64,000 nucleotides of DNA from a virus: positions 1 through 64,000 of the IMG/VR virus record IMGVR_UViG_3300020733_000013, one strand, 5' to 3'. Shown piece by piece: positions 56,401 through 64,000 of the stretch (position 1 is its first letter; every line of letters starts with the position of its first letter). A model generated the notes under the pieces. It was not told the origin of the DNA, ran no database searches, and saw only the letters and a list, made by a program, of their open reading frames with translations. A program made the position numbers and the translations under genes.

Positions 56401-57623
56401 AAGGTTCAGAAGAAGCATTACAATATGCAACTAAAGCACATGCTGGGCAAACTCGTTCAGGTGGTGATCCATATATCAGTCACCCAGTTCGTGTAGCTAA
56501 TCATATCAAGCAATTTAAAAAATCACATAACCTAGATGCATTAATTAGTGCAGCATACTTACATGATACAATTGAAGATACTGACACAACACAAGAAATC
56601 TTACACGATTTGTTTGGCGGATTAGTTGCTAGTCTTGTAATGGAACTTACAAGCGATCCAGAACAAATTAAAAAGATAGGTAAGGCTCAATATCTAGCAC
56701 ACAAAATGGCTGCAATGAGTAGCTATGCACTAGTTATCAAACTTGCTGATAGATTAGATAATGTCAAAGATATCACTACTGCTAAGACTCCTGAATGGAG
56801 ACACAAATATGCAACTGAAACTAATCACATCTTAGATTACATTGAAAAGCATCGTGCTTTGTCAGGTACCCATACTAAATTGATTGATATGATTCGTGCT
56901 AAGTTGGCTGAGATTGACCAACCACAGCAAGATGTGGCGGAAGGCAAGAACATGCCAGACTTAGAACATGTTGGCGAAAGAGTAGTATCTGTTATGGATG
57001 CTGAACGCAGACTTGCCCATGGAGATAGAATATTTGCGTTCCACGAAATGGATGAAGAGCCGTTTGAGATTCACAATGTCGGTGAGTTGGCAGGATATGA
57101 TACTGAACAGTTATTGGCAGTACCACAAAGTGTAGCGGAAGAAGCAGACGAACAAAAAAGCTCAAATGTCTTTCAATCTATGGGTAGTCAATTAATTGCT
57201 ATGGGTAATGATGCTGATAAAATTAAAAGGCATGACCCATCAGTTATTGAAAAAGCAATTGATGCTAAATTAGAAAAAATCAATGATCCAAAACTTACAC
57301 ATGTTACGAAATCCTTTTTGAGTAAAGTTGTTAAGTTCAATAGAAGTAATCCAAAAACAATGGCAGCAATATTTGGATTTACCTTCTCTATTATTGCTAG
57401 AGTATCAATGCAATTTAGTCATAATATGGGACTTAGTCCAACACAAGCAACATTACTAATAGAAGCATTATTGCCTACATTGGGTAATTTCTTGGGTTAC
57501 ATTGTCAATGGGTTTAGTGTAAAAGACAGTGTACAAGCTGGATTGATTGCTGGAACAATTGGCGTCGGCGGCACCTTGGCTGCAAGCGGTGCATTGTCTG
57601 AAGATTATTTAGACGAAAAATAA
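53472..57623 (+). CDS. Multi-domain enzyme: nucleotidyltransferase, ligase-like, NMNAT-like, RelA/SpoT HD hydrolase, membrane tail
   Basis: 1383 residues. N-terminus MKIAALLESKQPLMEGGNL resembles a capsid-targeting sequence with L-L-E/S and L-M-E/G sites. Domains follow in order. A nucleotidyltransferase-like GSSLHFF ... VGDIDTMVD (about 74-106). A ligase/adenylyltransferase fold with NLKVDGAGIRFG (Lys439), VQAEMM and EGLVINMPSGLLAKV. An HxGH nucleotidyltransferase resembling NMN adenylyltransferase, with GHVGH near 706 and ISGTLLR near 845. A RelA/SpoT-type HD hydrolase with HPVRVA (about 1004) and HDTIEDT (about 1031). The last ~90 residues contain hydrophobic membrane-like segments. Motifs are seen; injection and substrates are inference. 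Confidence 0.78.
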   Translation: MKIAALLESKQPLMEGGNLSVGKHEAEHLDLKVTKRSYMVPKLNELLNAINKAFNVKHKAPLWSSELLSSGKFLSGSSLHFFDVAGISDDTFFAKKPTVGDIDTMVDKRLEFILQEFLTSATNKQIGPAKLLGFQKGNEQYSALFELQDPPVKVQIDFEFVSFENGMPSDWARFSHSSSWDDIQQGVKGVFHKWLIQSLTTLTNKQFLLRKMIGRGAMRKEEDIPTTDNMYSFAVSSKEGGGLRAKYEPVLNPNTNKPLVIKGLPVMKAAPAAGYEQNIGKIFSTILGKRLDPKQMQAISNNFWSFTGLVQLMGKILSPEDKQTVLLGFLNKTIGKGSQGLYKNNPEKDISEKTTAINYLVKTLGLQLPPEFNQMMADYRKNYKMTELSEAGPNYKRQGIPHIYKPGSTVELKDNEFIELCKEIMADGGKLEGVPINLKVDGAGIRFGKDQNGRPFFMTSKVTEPKYIENFGDFEKYGRSVGQDEERLNFTKQYDNALKTILTAPFMKVIPSDTIVQAEMMYTPMAQQENGGLKFVNIPYDPKKLGKEMTLVPFMFKQFSTGQVRPDSQKIKEALLKTSNSKIKMVNNNLQHKGIDVAKIVSPIVKNADTLSAAVATRGTNPTKEKAKAILSQARQQLSNAIINGPIPGKDQLGDMIEGLVINMPSGLLAKVTSTDMANKMATKMAARQPVKGNQRPAVVAVGSAIGHVGHQQLFNHAIALAKQVGGQPYMFIGPAEGKDDPIPPSVKVETWHKLYPQLASNISTVSHEGGTLLQKIKHELINPQPGKPPRYDTIYIVVGSDRHDMAESWSKSLMKAVNKFPGYEGVKVVPHVTSRDKNEGGTGISGTLLRSVLSDKTKTPEQQFEVWNHAYNSGNYGAQKLPAEWIQHLMNIARKGMGMQTMNESRIFNPKSLVNVYYVSPNGNRHKLAKSIPYDLVEKLLHALKVKKNIDIHMDDVEVRPADPSQYTVSTSQFDEGSEEALQYATKAHAGQTRSGGDPYISHPVRVANHIKQFKKSHNLDALISAAYLHDTIEDTDTTQEILHDLFGGLVASLVMELTSDPEQIKKIGKAQYLAHKMAAMSSYALVIKLADRLDNVKDITTAKTPEWRHKYATETNHILDYIEKHRALSGTHTKLIDMIRAKLAEIDQPQQDVAEGKNMPDLEHVGERVVSVMDAERRLAHGDRIFAFHEMDEEPFEIHNVGELAGYDTEQLLAVPQSVAEEADEQKSSNVFQSMGSQLIAMGNDADKIKRHDPSVIEKAIDAKLEKINDPKLTHVTKSFLSKVVKFNRSNPKTMAAIFGFTFSIIARVSMQFSHNMGLSPTQATLLIEALLPTLGNFLGYIVNGFSVKDSVQAGLIAGTIGVGGTLAASGALSEDYLDEK

Positions 57624-57631
57624 TTTGACCC

Positions 57632-57668
57632 CCTCTTTATTGTGTAAATATCTTTATCTTTAAAGAGG
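57632..57668 (+). promoter_or_regulatory. 8-bp inverted repeat over late promoter and RBS
   Basis: CCTCTTTA (57632-57639) and TAAAGAGG (57661-57668) bracket the late-promoter variant TGTAAATA (57643-57650). The right arm contains the agagg ribosome-binding site of the gene at 57674. Transcripts starting near 57656 would lack the left arm. Confidence 0.7.
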
Positions 57669-57673
57669 ACCTT

Positions 57674-58651
57674 ATGGCAACAAAGAAAACAACTACAACT
57701 GCTACACCAGCAGTTAAGACAACTAAAGCTCCTGCAAAAGCTAAAGCAGAAGCAAAAACAGTACCAGTCGAAAAGGTACAAGAAATTGCTGAACAAGCAC
57801 AACAAGAACAAAAACCCGCAGATGGTCAAGTTCAAGTTAACGTAGATTTTCTACGCACAACTAAAGTACATATTGCTATGCCATGTTATGGTGGTATGTT
57901 GACTGAATCTACATTCATGTCATTCATCAAGTGGGCAAATACTGCTCGTCAATTGGGTATTGATTGGACATTAGAAACAATGGTCAATGAGTCACTTATC
58001 AGTCGTGCTCGTAACACACTAACAGCAAAGTTCTTAGAACAAGAAGGTGCAACACACTTGTTCTTTGTTGATGCAGATATTGGTTGGGAACCATGGCATT
58101 TGTTAGTTCTATTGAACCGTGATGTTGATGTTATCGGTGGATTGTACCCAATGAAAACAATGCCAATCAAATGGGTTGTTAATGGATTTGAAGGTGCAGA
58201 AGAAGGTACAGATGGCTTACAAGAAGTAAGTAAAGCAGGTACAGGTTTCTTGTTGATGAAACGTCATGTATTTGAGAAAATGAACAGTCACCCAGCTGTT
58301 AAACCATACAAAAATGATATCGGTTTAGATCCAAAATATGACCAACACTTGAAAACATACTTTGACACAGCAGTTCGTCAAGGTCGTTACTACAGTGAAG
58401 ACTGGACATTCTGTGAAAACTGGCGTGATATTGGTGGTAAAGTTTGGGTTGACAAACGTGTATTATTGCGTCATAGTGGTTCATATGTATTCTGCATGGA
58501 AAATCAGAACTATTTGATGGATACAATTGGTCCTATGTATGTTCAACAACAGCAACAAGTAGCACAACAGCAACAAGCACCAGCAGTTGCTACCCCTGTG
58601 GCTACACAAAACAAAGCTCCTGTAAAGAAAGCAGCAACACGTAAGAAGTAA
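57674..58651 (+). CDS. Glycosyltransferase-like protein with histone-H1-like tails
   Basis: 325 residues. The core (about 55-285) starts VHIAMPCYGGMLTESTFMSF and has VNESLISRARNTLTAKFLEQ, then HLFFVDADIGWEPWHLL, a D-x-D-type metal/nucleotide site near 133. This is the GT-A glycosyltransferase pattern of phage proteins. The N-terminal ~50 residues (Lys/Ala/Thr/Pro-rich, PAKAKAEAKT) and C-terminal ~20 (APVKKAATRKK) resemble histone H1-type basic tails. Possible roles are glycosylating phage proteins, host receptor or DNA; the tails suggest nucleic acid contact. Acceptor unknown. Confidence 0.72.
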   Translation: MATKKTTTTATPAVKTTKAPAKAKAEAKTVPVEKVQEIAEQAQQEQKPADGQVQVNVDFLRTTKVHIAMPCYGGMLTESTFMSFIKWANTARQLGIDWTLETMVNESLISRARNTLTAKFLEQEGATHLFFVDADIGWEPWHLLVLLNRDVDVIGGLYPMKTMPIKWVVNGFEGAEEGTDGLQEVSKAGTGFLLMKRHVFEKMNSHPAVKPYKNDIGLDPKYDQHLKTYFDTAVRQGRYYSEDWTFCENWRDIGGKVWVDKRVLLRHSGSYVFCMENQNYLMDTIGPMYVQQQQQVAQQQQAPAVATPVATQNKAPVKKAATRKK

Positions 58652-58672
58652 AATCTTACAACTCCCCACTAC

Positions 58673-58699
58673 AAGGCTATCTATATGGTAGCCTTTTTT
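58673..58699 (+). terminator. Rho-independent terminator
   Basis: AAGGCTA / TAGCCTT 7-bp stem with a 9-base loop followed by TTTT, directly before the next late promoter. Confidence 0.85.
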
Positions 58700-58707
58700 C
58701 ATAAATA
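58700..58707 (+). promoter_or_regulatory. Late promoter (CATAAATA)
   Basis: NATAAATA match 25 bases before the gene at 58732. No clear Shine-Dalgarno sequence lies between. Confidence 0.68.
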
Positions 58708-58731
58708 CTCTATACAACCCGTAAACCAAAG

Positions 58732-59610
58732 ATGAACCTAAAAGAATTTGACGAATTTAAACTTGGGGATGCTGTACATTTCCATGACGAACTTAACCCT
58801 GCAATCTTCAACGGGGAACATATGAAGCCACAGGTTCGTGAACAATTATTAACTATTGCAGACGATTTTCTGTCACATTTGGGTATTGATAACCTAGACA
58901 TTGACGATATTACTATCAGCGGTAGTTCAGCAGCATATAGCTATACAAAGCATTCAGACATTGACCTACATATTCTTGTAGATATGAACAAGTTCAGTGA
59001 TGACGACATTTACCGTGAGTTATTTGACGCTAAAAAAGTCATATATAATGACCAACATGACATTAAAATCAATGGATTTGAAGTTGAATTGTATGTACAA
59101 GATACAAATCAGCCCGTAATTAGTTTGGGTGAATATAGTGTATTAAACGACAAATGGATCAAATTGCCACGTAAACGCAGGGCGCATTTTGACCAAGCAG
59201 CTACACAATTAAAATATAGAAAACTTTATAAATTAGCAGAGTTTGCTTACAAGTCTAACAACGTTCACAAAATTGAAAACGTGTTAAGAACCATTAAAAA
59301 ATATCGTCAAGCTGGATTAGATAAAGCCGGTGAGTTCAGCCCAGAAAACTTAGCATATAAAGCACTACGTACAAACAAAGTGATTGACAAGTTGTATAAA
59401 AAGGTTGATGAACTACACAGCAAAGAATTAAGTATCCCTGAAGATATGTATGAATGTTCAGGATATATACCAAGCGAAAAAGAAAAGAATGATCCTCGTT
59501 TTAGTCGTGCGTTAAGTGTAGATGTAGGACCTAATGCGATTAAGAAAAATGCAAAAGCGTTTGGGTTTAAGGTTAGTAGAGCGGGTATTCCCCCGTTGTT
59601 AAGGAAATAA
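58732..59610 (+). CDS. Nucleotidyltransferase-fold protein with capsid-targeting-like start
   Basis: 292 residues. N-terminus MNLKEFDEFKLGD shows the M-x-x-x-E-F pattern. A pol-beta-type nucleotidyltransferase motif is clear: ISGSSAAYSYTKHSDIDLHI followed by LVD (G64, S65, then D78/D80 and D86). A third acidic strand is probably KINGFEVELYV. Such folds transfer nucleotides to proteins, RNA or small molecules; substrates are unknown. The C-terminal ~120 residues are helical and basic. It could act in the host after injection, by analogy with T4 Alt; that is inference. Confidence 0.7.
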   Translation: MNLKEFDEFKLGDAVHFHDELNPAIFNGEHMKPQVREQLLTIADDFLSHLGIDNLDIDDITISGSSAAYSYTKHSDIDLHILVDMNKFSDDDIYRELFDAKKVIYNDQHDIKINGFEVELYVQDTNQPVISLGEYSVLNDKWIKLPRKRRAHFDQAATQLKYRKLYKLAEFAYKSNNVHKIENVLRTIKKYRQAGLDKAGEFSPENLAYKALRTNKVIDKLYKKVDELHSKELSIPEDMYECSGYIPSEKEKNDPRFSRALSVDVGPNAIKKNAKAFGFKVSRAGIPPLLRK

Positions 59611-59613
59611 AGA

Positions 59614-62600
59614 ATGGCAATATATAATAAGAATCCGCCAGCAGTTGATGCATCAGCAGCCCCAGAATTGAGTGGTGTAGTTCATCACGTTAATCCTCCT
59701 ACCGAGCTAGTTAGCAATCGTATTGACACAACATACCTAGATAGAACAACAGAAATTATCAATAATCCGGGTGGGAATAATAATCAAATACAATATGCTT
59801 ATGGTGGACAGTTCAAGGGTGATAATGGTTTTGTATTTGATCCAAACACCAAGTCAGTATATCTACGTGGTAACTTAAACTTAGGTGGATACTTAAAGGG
59901 TAAAATCTATACTAACCCATTTAACTTTCATTTGACAGGTGGTGTTGCTGATTCTGTATTGACAACCGATGGCACTGGAAACTTGTCATGGGGTAACGTA
60001 CAGACTATTCTAAATTATGGCAACGCAAACGTTGCATCATACTTAGCAAGTTATAGTGGTAACTCAACTGCCAATAATTCTCAGATAAACAATTTATCAA
60101 TAACAAATAGTTTATCAATCAATGGTGGCGGCACACTATCATTAGATGTTAGCCAACTACAATTAGCAGGTGGAACAAACGGACAATATCTAAAAACATA
60201 TGGTAATGGTACCGTTGCTTGGTCAACCGATATTGATTTAGAACAAACTAATGTAACATTAACTGGATCAACTATCTCATTAGATAGTGCAGGTAATAGT
60301 GGTGTTTGGGGTGGAAGTATCCCTAATGCAAATGTAATAGGTGGATTTGTAAACAATGATGGTTCCAATAACGCATTAATGACATTTAGCACCAATGGTT
60401 CAAATGTAATGTCTATTAACGTAGATGGTAGTATTTTTGCGGGAGGGGCATTTGATACATTAGATAATTTAGACTCGGCAAGTAGTGGTTGGGTCGTTGC
60501 AGGTAATGGTCTTGCACTAACTAATAATGGAAGCAGAATCAAGTTCCATGACGGTACTACACAATATACAGCATATCCAGGTGTTGATGCAGTTATCAGT
60601 GAGAGTGATCCTGGCTTAGGCGATGGGCGTGTTTGGTTTAACAGTGTTGAAGGTCGTGCTTTTATAAAGTATAGTGGACAGTGGGTAGATATGAACCCAC
60701 AAATTGCACCTAATCCTGATTTAAATGCAAACTCAATTACATTTGAAGACGGTAGTGTATTAACTACGGGTAATATTCAGGGTAGTTCTTATAGTAATAG
60801 CAACGTAGCAAGTTATTTACCAACGTACACTGGTAATATTTCTGCAAACAATGTATTGTTATCAAGTACATTAGTTACTAGTTCAATTCAAGGTAATACG
60901 GGTCTTGTTATCAATTCAACTGATACAATGAACATGTTGGTTAATAATGTGAGTGGTATCGAAGTGACCGGTGGCTCAGTTGGTATATATGCTCAAAATA
61001 TATTGTCGTTACAATTCGATGGAGCCAACGCAGATTTTAGAAATCAACATGTTAATAATGTCAACTCACTTAATGTAAATGGAAACATTACAGGAAACTA
61101 CATTATTGGTAATGGTAGTCAACTAACAGATATAATTACATCTAATTTAACAAACACTACTCAAACGTTTGTACTTAACAATGATGGGTCGTTTGGTGTA
61201 AAAGATAGTGGTAGTGCGACTAACTTCAACCTTGACCAAACAACACCTAATATTGATTTAAGAACAAGTCATGGTACTGGTTTCTTTACATCAGCTTCTA
61301 CTATTACATTTAGAACCAATGGAGTTAAAAATTGGATTTTTGACGGTAGTGGTAACTTAAGTACTCAAGGTAGTATTAATCTTGGCGCAACACATGGTAA
61401 CATTGTTGTAGGTGATGCAACTCCTACAGGTTCGCCCGGCTTAAGTGCGTCTAGCAGTCTAACACTTACTGCAAACAGAGAAGGAACATCTACATGGATG
61501 GTCTTTGGTGCTGACGGTAACTTATCTTTACCCGGCAATTTGTCTTATGTTGGATCTGATTCTGCAAATATCATTGGATTTAACTCAGCTAATTTTGCAG
61601 GTAATTTAAGTGCTTCTAATATATATACCAACAACTATTATCTAGCTAACGGTGATCCATTACCGTTAGTATCAGGATCAAGTAATGTTACAACGACTGG
61701 TAATGTTACTGCAGGTAATGTAATTGCAGGTAACTTCAGTGGTAATGGTAGTCAATTGACACATATCAGTGGTGCAAACGTTGTTGGCACAGTAGCTAAT
61801 GCAAACTATGCTGTTTATTCAGGTACTGCTTATAGTGTGTCAGGAAGTAATGTCTCTGGTACAGTCGCTTTAGCAAGTCATGCCACTGTTGCTGATTCAG
61901 CAAATAGTGTATCAGGAAGCAATGTATCTGGTCCAGTAGCATTCGCAACAGTTGCTAATAGTGTAGCCGCTGCTAACGTATCTGGATTAGGTAACGTATC
62001 ATTAATTAATAAAGACGGTAATGCGAGCAATGTATTATATGGAAATGGTGTATTTGCTGCACCTGCACCAAGCTCTAGTTATAGTAACAGCAATGTAACA
62101 ACACTATTATCAAGTTTTGGTAGCAACACACTAGTAACAACAGGTAACGTAACCGCAGGATATTTCATTGGTAACGGTAGTCAATTAACTGGATTACCTG
62201 CAAGTTACGCAAATAGCAATGTTGCAACATACTTACCAACTTATACAGGTACATTACCAAACGTAGGGTCTATAACTGCTAATGGTGCTATTACTTCAAA
62301 TAATACAATCACTGGCGCTAATATAATTGCTAACGGAAATGTTACTGTCAACACACTATTGTTATATGGATCAAATGCTACACTATCCACTACAAATGGT
62401 AGTTCTGTACAGTTTGCTGGCAGAGTCAACTTTAACAATACTGGAACAAGTTTTGTTGCTAGCGGAAACGCCAACGTAAACGGTAGTTTAATAGTTGGAT
62501 CTAGTGTATCACTAAGCGGTAATCTTACATTGACTAATTCAGGATATATTACAACTACTAGCGGAACAAATGGTAACGTAAACATTGATCCTGATGGTAC

Positions 62601-63174
62601 AGGTAACGTAAACGTAACCGGTAATGTAATTATTAGCGGCTCAGTGACTGGTGGTGGAATTAGACAAACTACTGCAACATCAGCACCAAGTAGTCCTACT
62701 GTCGGCGACCAATGGTACAATAGTTCAACTGATGTATTGTATCAATATGTTAATGATGGTGTAAGTAGTTATTGGTTAGACATTGCAGGTCCAGGATACA
62801 GTAATCCACAAACCATTACCAAAGTATCTAATTTTGTAAATGCAGGTACATTTGTCACACTAGACAATATCAAAGCTACAGTAACAACAAGTGGTAATCG
62901 TGGATTAAGTTTATCCGGAGTATCGAGTTCGTTTACTGCTACAATAGGTGCTACTTATGCTGTAAGCGGTGGCACAGGTGGCTCAAGCACCAATGGTACA
63001 ACATCTATCACTACCACTCCTTCAACTGCTGCCTTTGGTTGGAACTTTACAGGTAATGGTGATATATCAACATACATTGTCACTGACACAACAAATAATA
63101 GAGCCTATCGCATTACATTGCAAATAGGCGGTGGCTACAACAATAACATGATTACAATTGAGAGGTTAATCTAA
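59614..63174 (+). CDS. Large tail-fibre protein
   Basis: 1186 residues starting three bases after the nucleotidyltransferase. N-terminal MAIYNKNPPAVDASAAPELS then fibre blocks shared with the long fibre at 34655 and the protein at 11644 (NNPGGNNNQIQYAYGGQFKG, VLTTDGTGNLSWGN, SNSNVASYLPTYTGN repeats). Gly/Ser/Thr/Asn-rich beta repeats fill the middle. Near residue 1030 there is a display-like module (GDQWYNSSTDVLYQYVNDG then VSSYWLDIAG), and the final ~130 residues are a compact domain. Stop and next start overlap (TAATG). Probably receptor-binding. Confidence 0.78.
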   Translation: MAIYNKNPPAVDASAAPELSGVVHHVNPPTELVSNRIDTTYLDRTTEIINNPGGNNNQIQYAYGGQFKGDNGFVFDPNTKSVYLRGNLNLGGYLKGKIYTNPFNFHLTGGVADSVLTTDGTGNLSWGNVQTILNYGNANVASYLASYSGNSTANNSQINNLSITNSLSINGGGTLSLDVSQLQLAGGTNGQYLKTYGNGTVAWSTDIDLEQTNVTLTGSTISLDSAGNSGVWGGSIPNANVIGGFVNNDGSNNALMTFSTNGSNVMSINVDGSIFAGGAFDTLDNLDSASSGWVVAGNGLALTNNGSRIKFHDGTTQYTAYPGVDAVISESDPGLGDGRVWFNSVEGRAFIKYSGQWVDMNPQIAPNPDLNANSITFEDGSVLTTGNIQGSSYSNSNVASYLPTYTGNISANNVLLSSTLVTSSIQGNTGLVINSTDTMNMLVNNVSGIEVTGGSVGIYAQNILSLQFDGANADFRNQHVNNVNSLNVNGNITGNYIIGNGSQLTDIITSNLTNTTQTFVLNNDGSFGVKDSGSATNFNLDQTTPNIDLRTSHGTGFFTSASTITFRTNGVKNWIFDGSGNLSTQGSINLGATHGNIVVGDATPTGSPGLSASSSLTLTANREGTSTWMVFGADGNLSLPGNLSYVGSDSANIIGFNSANFAGNLSASNIYTNNYYLANGDPLPLVSGSSNVTTTGNVTAGNVIAGNFSGNGSQLTHISGANVVGTVANANYAVYSGTAYSVSGSNVSGTVALASHATVADSANSVSGSNVSGPVAFATVANSVAAANVSGLGNVSLINKDGNASNVLYGNGVFAAPAPSSSYSNSNVTTLLSSFGSNTLVTTGNVTAGYFIGNGSQLTGLPASYANSNVATYLPTYTGTLPNVGSITANGAITSNNTITGANIIANGNVTVNTLLLYGSNATLSTTNGSSVQFAGRVNFNNTGTSFVASGNANVNGSLIVGSSVSLSGNLTLTNSGYITTTSGTNGNVNIDPDGTGNVNVTGNVIISGSVTGGGIRQTTATSAPSSPTVGDQWYNSSTDVLYQYVNDGVSSYWLDIAGPGYSNPQTITKVSNFVNAGTFVTLDNIKATVTTSGNRGLSLSGVSSSFTATIGATYAVSGGTGGSSTNGTTSITTTPSTAAFGWNFTGNGDISTYIVTDTTNNRAYRITLQIGGGYNNNMITIERLI

Positions 63175-64000
63175 TGAGTTTTCCAGCAAGTCCAACAAAT
63201 GGGCAATTAGTAACAATTAACAATATCACTTATCAGTGGAATAGTACTAGTAATACTTGGACTCGTTCAAGCCCCACAACCGGGTACTTATCAGATTATA
63301 TTCAAGTAGTTGATTCTACTGATAACAGTGGTATGACTACAAATAGTGTCATGGTCTTTGATACTGTATTAAGTGGTTCAGGCATACCATATAATACAAG
63401 CACAGGTGTGTTTACATTAACCGGTGGCAAAACTTATGAATTGTATGCAAGTCTTAACTGGTCAGGTTTTAGTGACGCATCAGGTGGATGGATGGCATAT
63501 CAATGGGTAGATGCAACTGCAGGTACTGGGCTAATACCTAACAACGGTGCTATTGCACTAGCAGAACCTATCAATCGCAACACTAACGAAACTATTCAAC
63601 CCGGTGTAAAGGTACTTTATACACCTACAACAAATCAAACAGTTAAACTTATGGTAACTGGGTCTAGTGGCACTGCTACTACTCGTGGTAACTTTGGTTG
63701 TTACGCAACCATAATGCAAATTGGCGGTAGCAGTTTAATGTCTAATGTTACTATCGGCGGTGGAGCTGCTAGTACAAGCACAACTACAGGTGCAGTGATT
63801 GTTAACGGTGGCGCAGGTATATCAGGCAATACAAACATTGGTGGTAATATTATCACAGTCGGTACAATCACATCTGTTGGTAATGTAAACAGTACTGCGT
63901 TTGCTGTAGGCAACGGAGCTGTTGGAAATGTTGCATTAGGATTTTTCCCAACAGCAGGAACAGCAGCAATGATGGCTATTCGTGATTATTCTACTGTTAA
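63174..64000 (+). CDS. Fibre-type virion protein, truncated by the window end
   Basis: Open from the ATG sharing a base with the previous stop to the end of the window (275 codons, no stop). It starts MSFPASPTNGQLVTINNITY then QWNSTSNTWTR, an N-terminal module typical of fibre proteins in this phage group. A beta domain with YELYASLNWSGFSDASGGW follows, then Gly/Thr/Asn-rich repeats (TIGGGAAS, TGAVIVNGGAGISGNTNIGG). It continues the fibre cluster. Confidence 0.75.
   Translation, partial: MSFPASPTNGQLVTINNITYQWNSTSNTWTRSSPTTGYLSDYIQVVDSTDNSGMTTNSVMVFDTVLSGSGIPYNTSTGVFTLTGGKTYELYASLNWSGFSDASGGWMAYQWVDATAGTGLIPNNGAIALAEPINRNTNETIQPGVKVLYTPTTNQTVKLMVTGSSGTATTRGNFGCYATIMQIGGSSLMSNVTIGGGAASTSTTTGAVIVNGGAGISGNTNIGGNIITVGTITSVGNVNSTAFAVGNGAVGNVALGFFPTAGTAAMMAIRDYSTV

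Overview
This window is a compact, AT-rich piece of a tailed-phage genome, recognisably a T4-like myovirus and closest in flavour to the marine/freshwater (cyanophage- and pelagiphage-like) branch. Evidence is the set of T4-family proteins: DexA-type exonuclease, gp61-type primase, gp41-type helicase, gp44 clamp loader, dNMP kinase (gp1 role), gp31-type cochaperonin, gp4, gp13/14/15-like neck proteins, gp16, gp18 sheath, gp19 tube. NATAAATA-type late promoters are scattered through it, genes are packed with ATGA overlaps, and PhoH and MazG-like genes of aquatic T4-like phages are present. No photosynthesis gene, tRNA, integrase or CRISPR array was seen. The host is not identifiable; five near-consensus sigma-70 promoters with 17-bp spacers suggest an ordinary bacterial sigma-70 host polymerase early in infection.

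Layout. 1-1830: tandem array of small Trp-rich paralogues, one fused to a fragment of the major capsid protein. 1842-3752: DexA-like exonuclease, an SDR sugar-nucleotide enzyme and the C-terminal half of an abridged DNA polymerase III alpha (DnaE-like) protein. 4186-7441: a virion protein, then primase and helicase. 7467-14307: virion and head-interior proteins, a RecB-like nuclease, fibre-like proteins. 14335-18033 (minus): Nudix hydrolase and gp15/gp14-like neck proteins. 18129-20860: early operon ending in a second tandem array (HFGVEE family) and a MazG-like enzyme. 20861-21379: terminator plus about 460 bp of non-coding, stem-loop-rich DNA. 21380-24382: gp13-like protein, a double acetyltransferase/ParB-like protein, a decayed homing endonuclease, dNMP kinase, HNH endonuclease. 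24487-34554: sheath, tube, gp4, gp16 and head-interior proteins. 34655-42493: fibres and a GH19 endolysin. 43410-46994: early replication/chaperone operon beginning with the N-terminal half of the DnaE-like protein, then PhoH on the other strand. 47163-49082: two conserved proteins and a holin with nucleoporin-like FG repeats. 49124-52938: DnaJ and ClpA-like chaperones. 52973-64000: a 1383-aa multi-enzyme protein, glycosyltransferase, nucleotidyltransferase and fibres.

Three signals run across the window. (1) Many late genes have a ribosome-binding site inside an inverted repeat whose left arm overlaps the late promoter; transcripts from the late promoter would lack that arm. This is the logic of T4 genes e and soc, apparently used here at about ten genes. 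(2) About nine proteins begin with a short N-terminus like the T4 capsid-targeting sequence, several with an (I/L)xE cleavage site. They include the multi-enzyme protein and the double acetyltransferase, so they may be packaged in the head and injected. (3) A DnaE-like polymerase is split into two genes about 40 kb apart, exactly between two conserved motifs. These, with the FG-repeat holin, are the best candidates for undescribed biology. Large terminase, portal, prohead protease, capsid, polymerase gp43 and most baseplate genes must lie outside the window.
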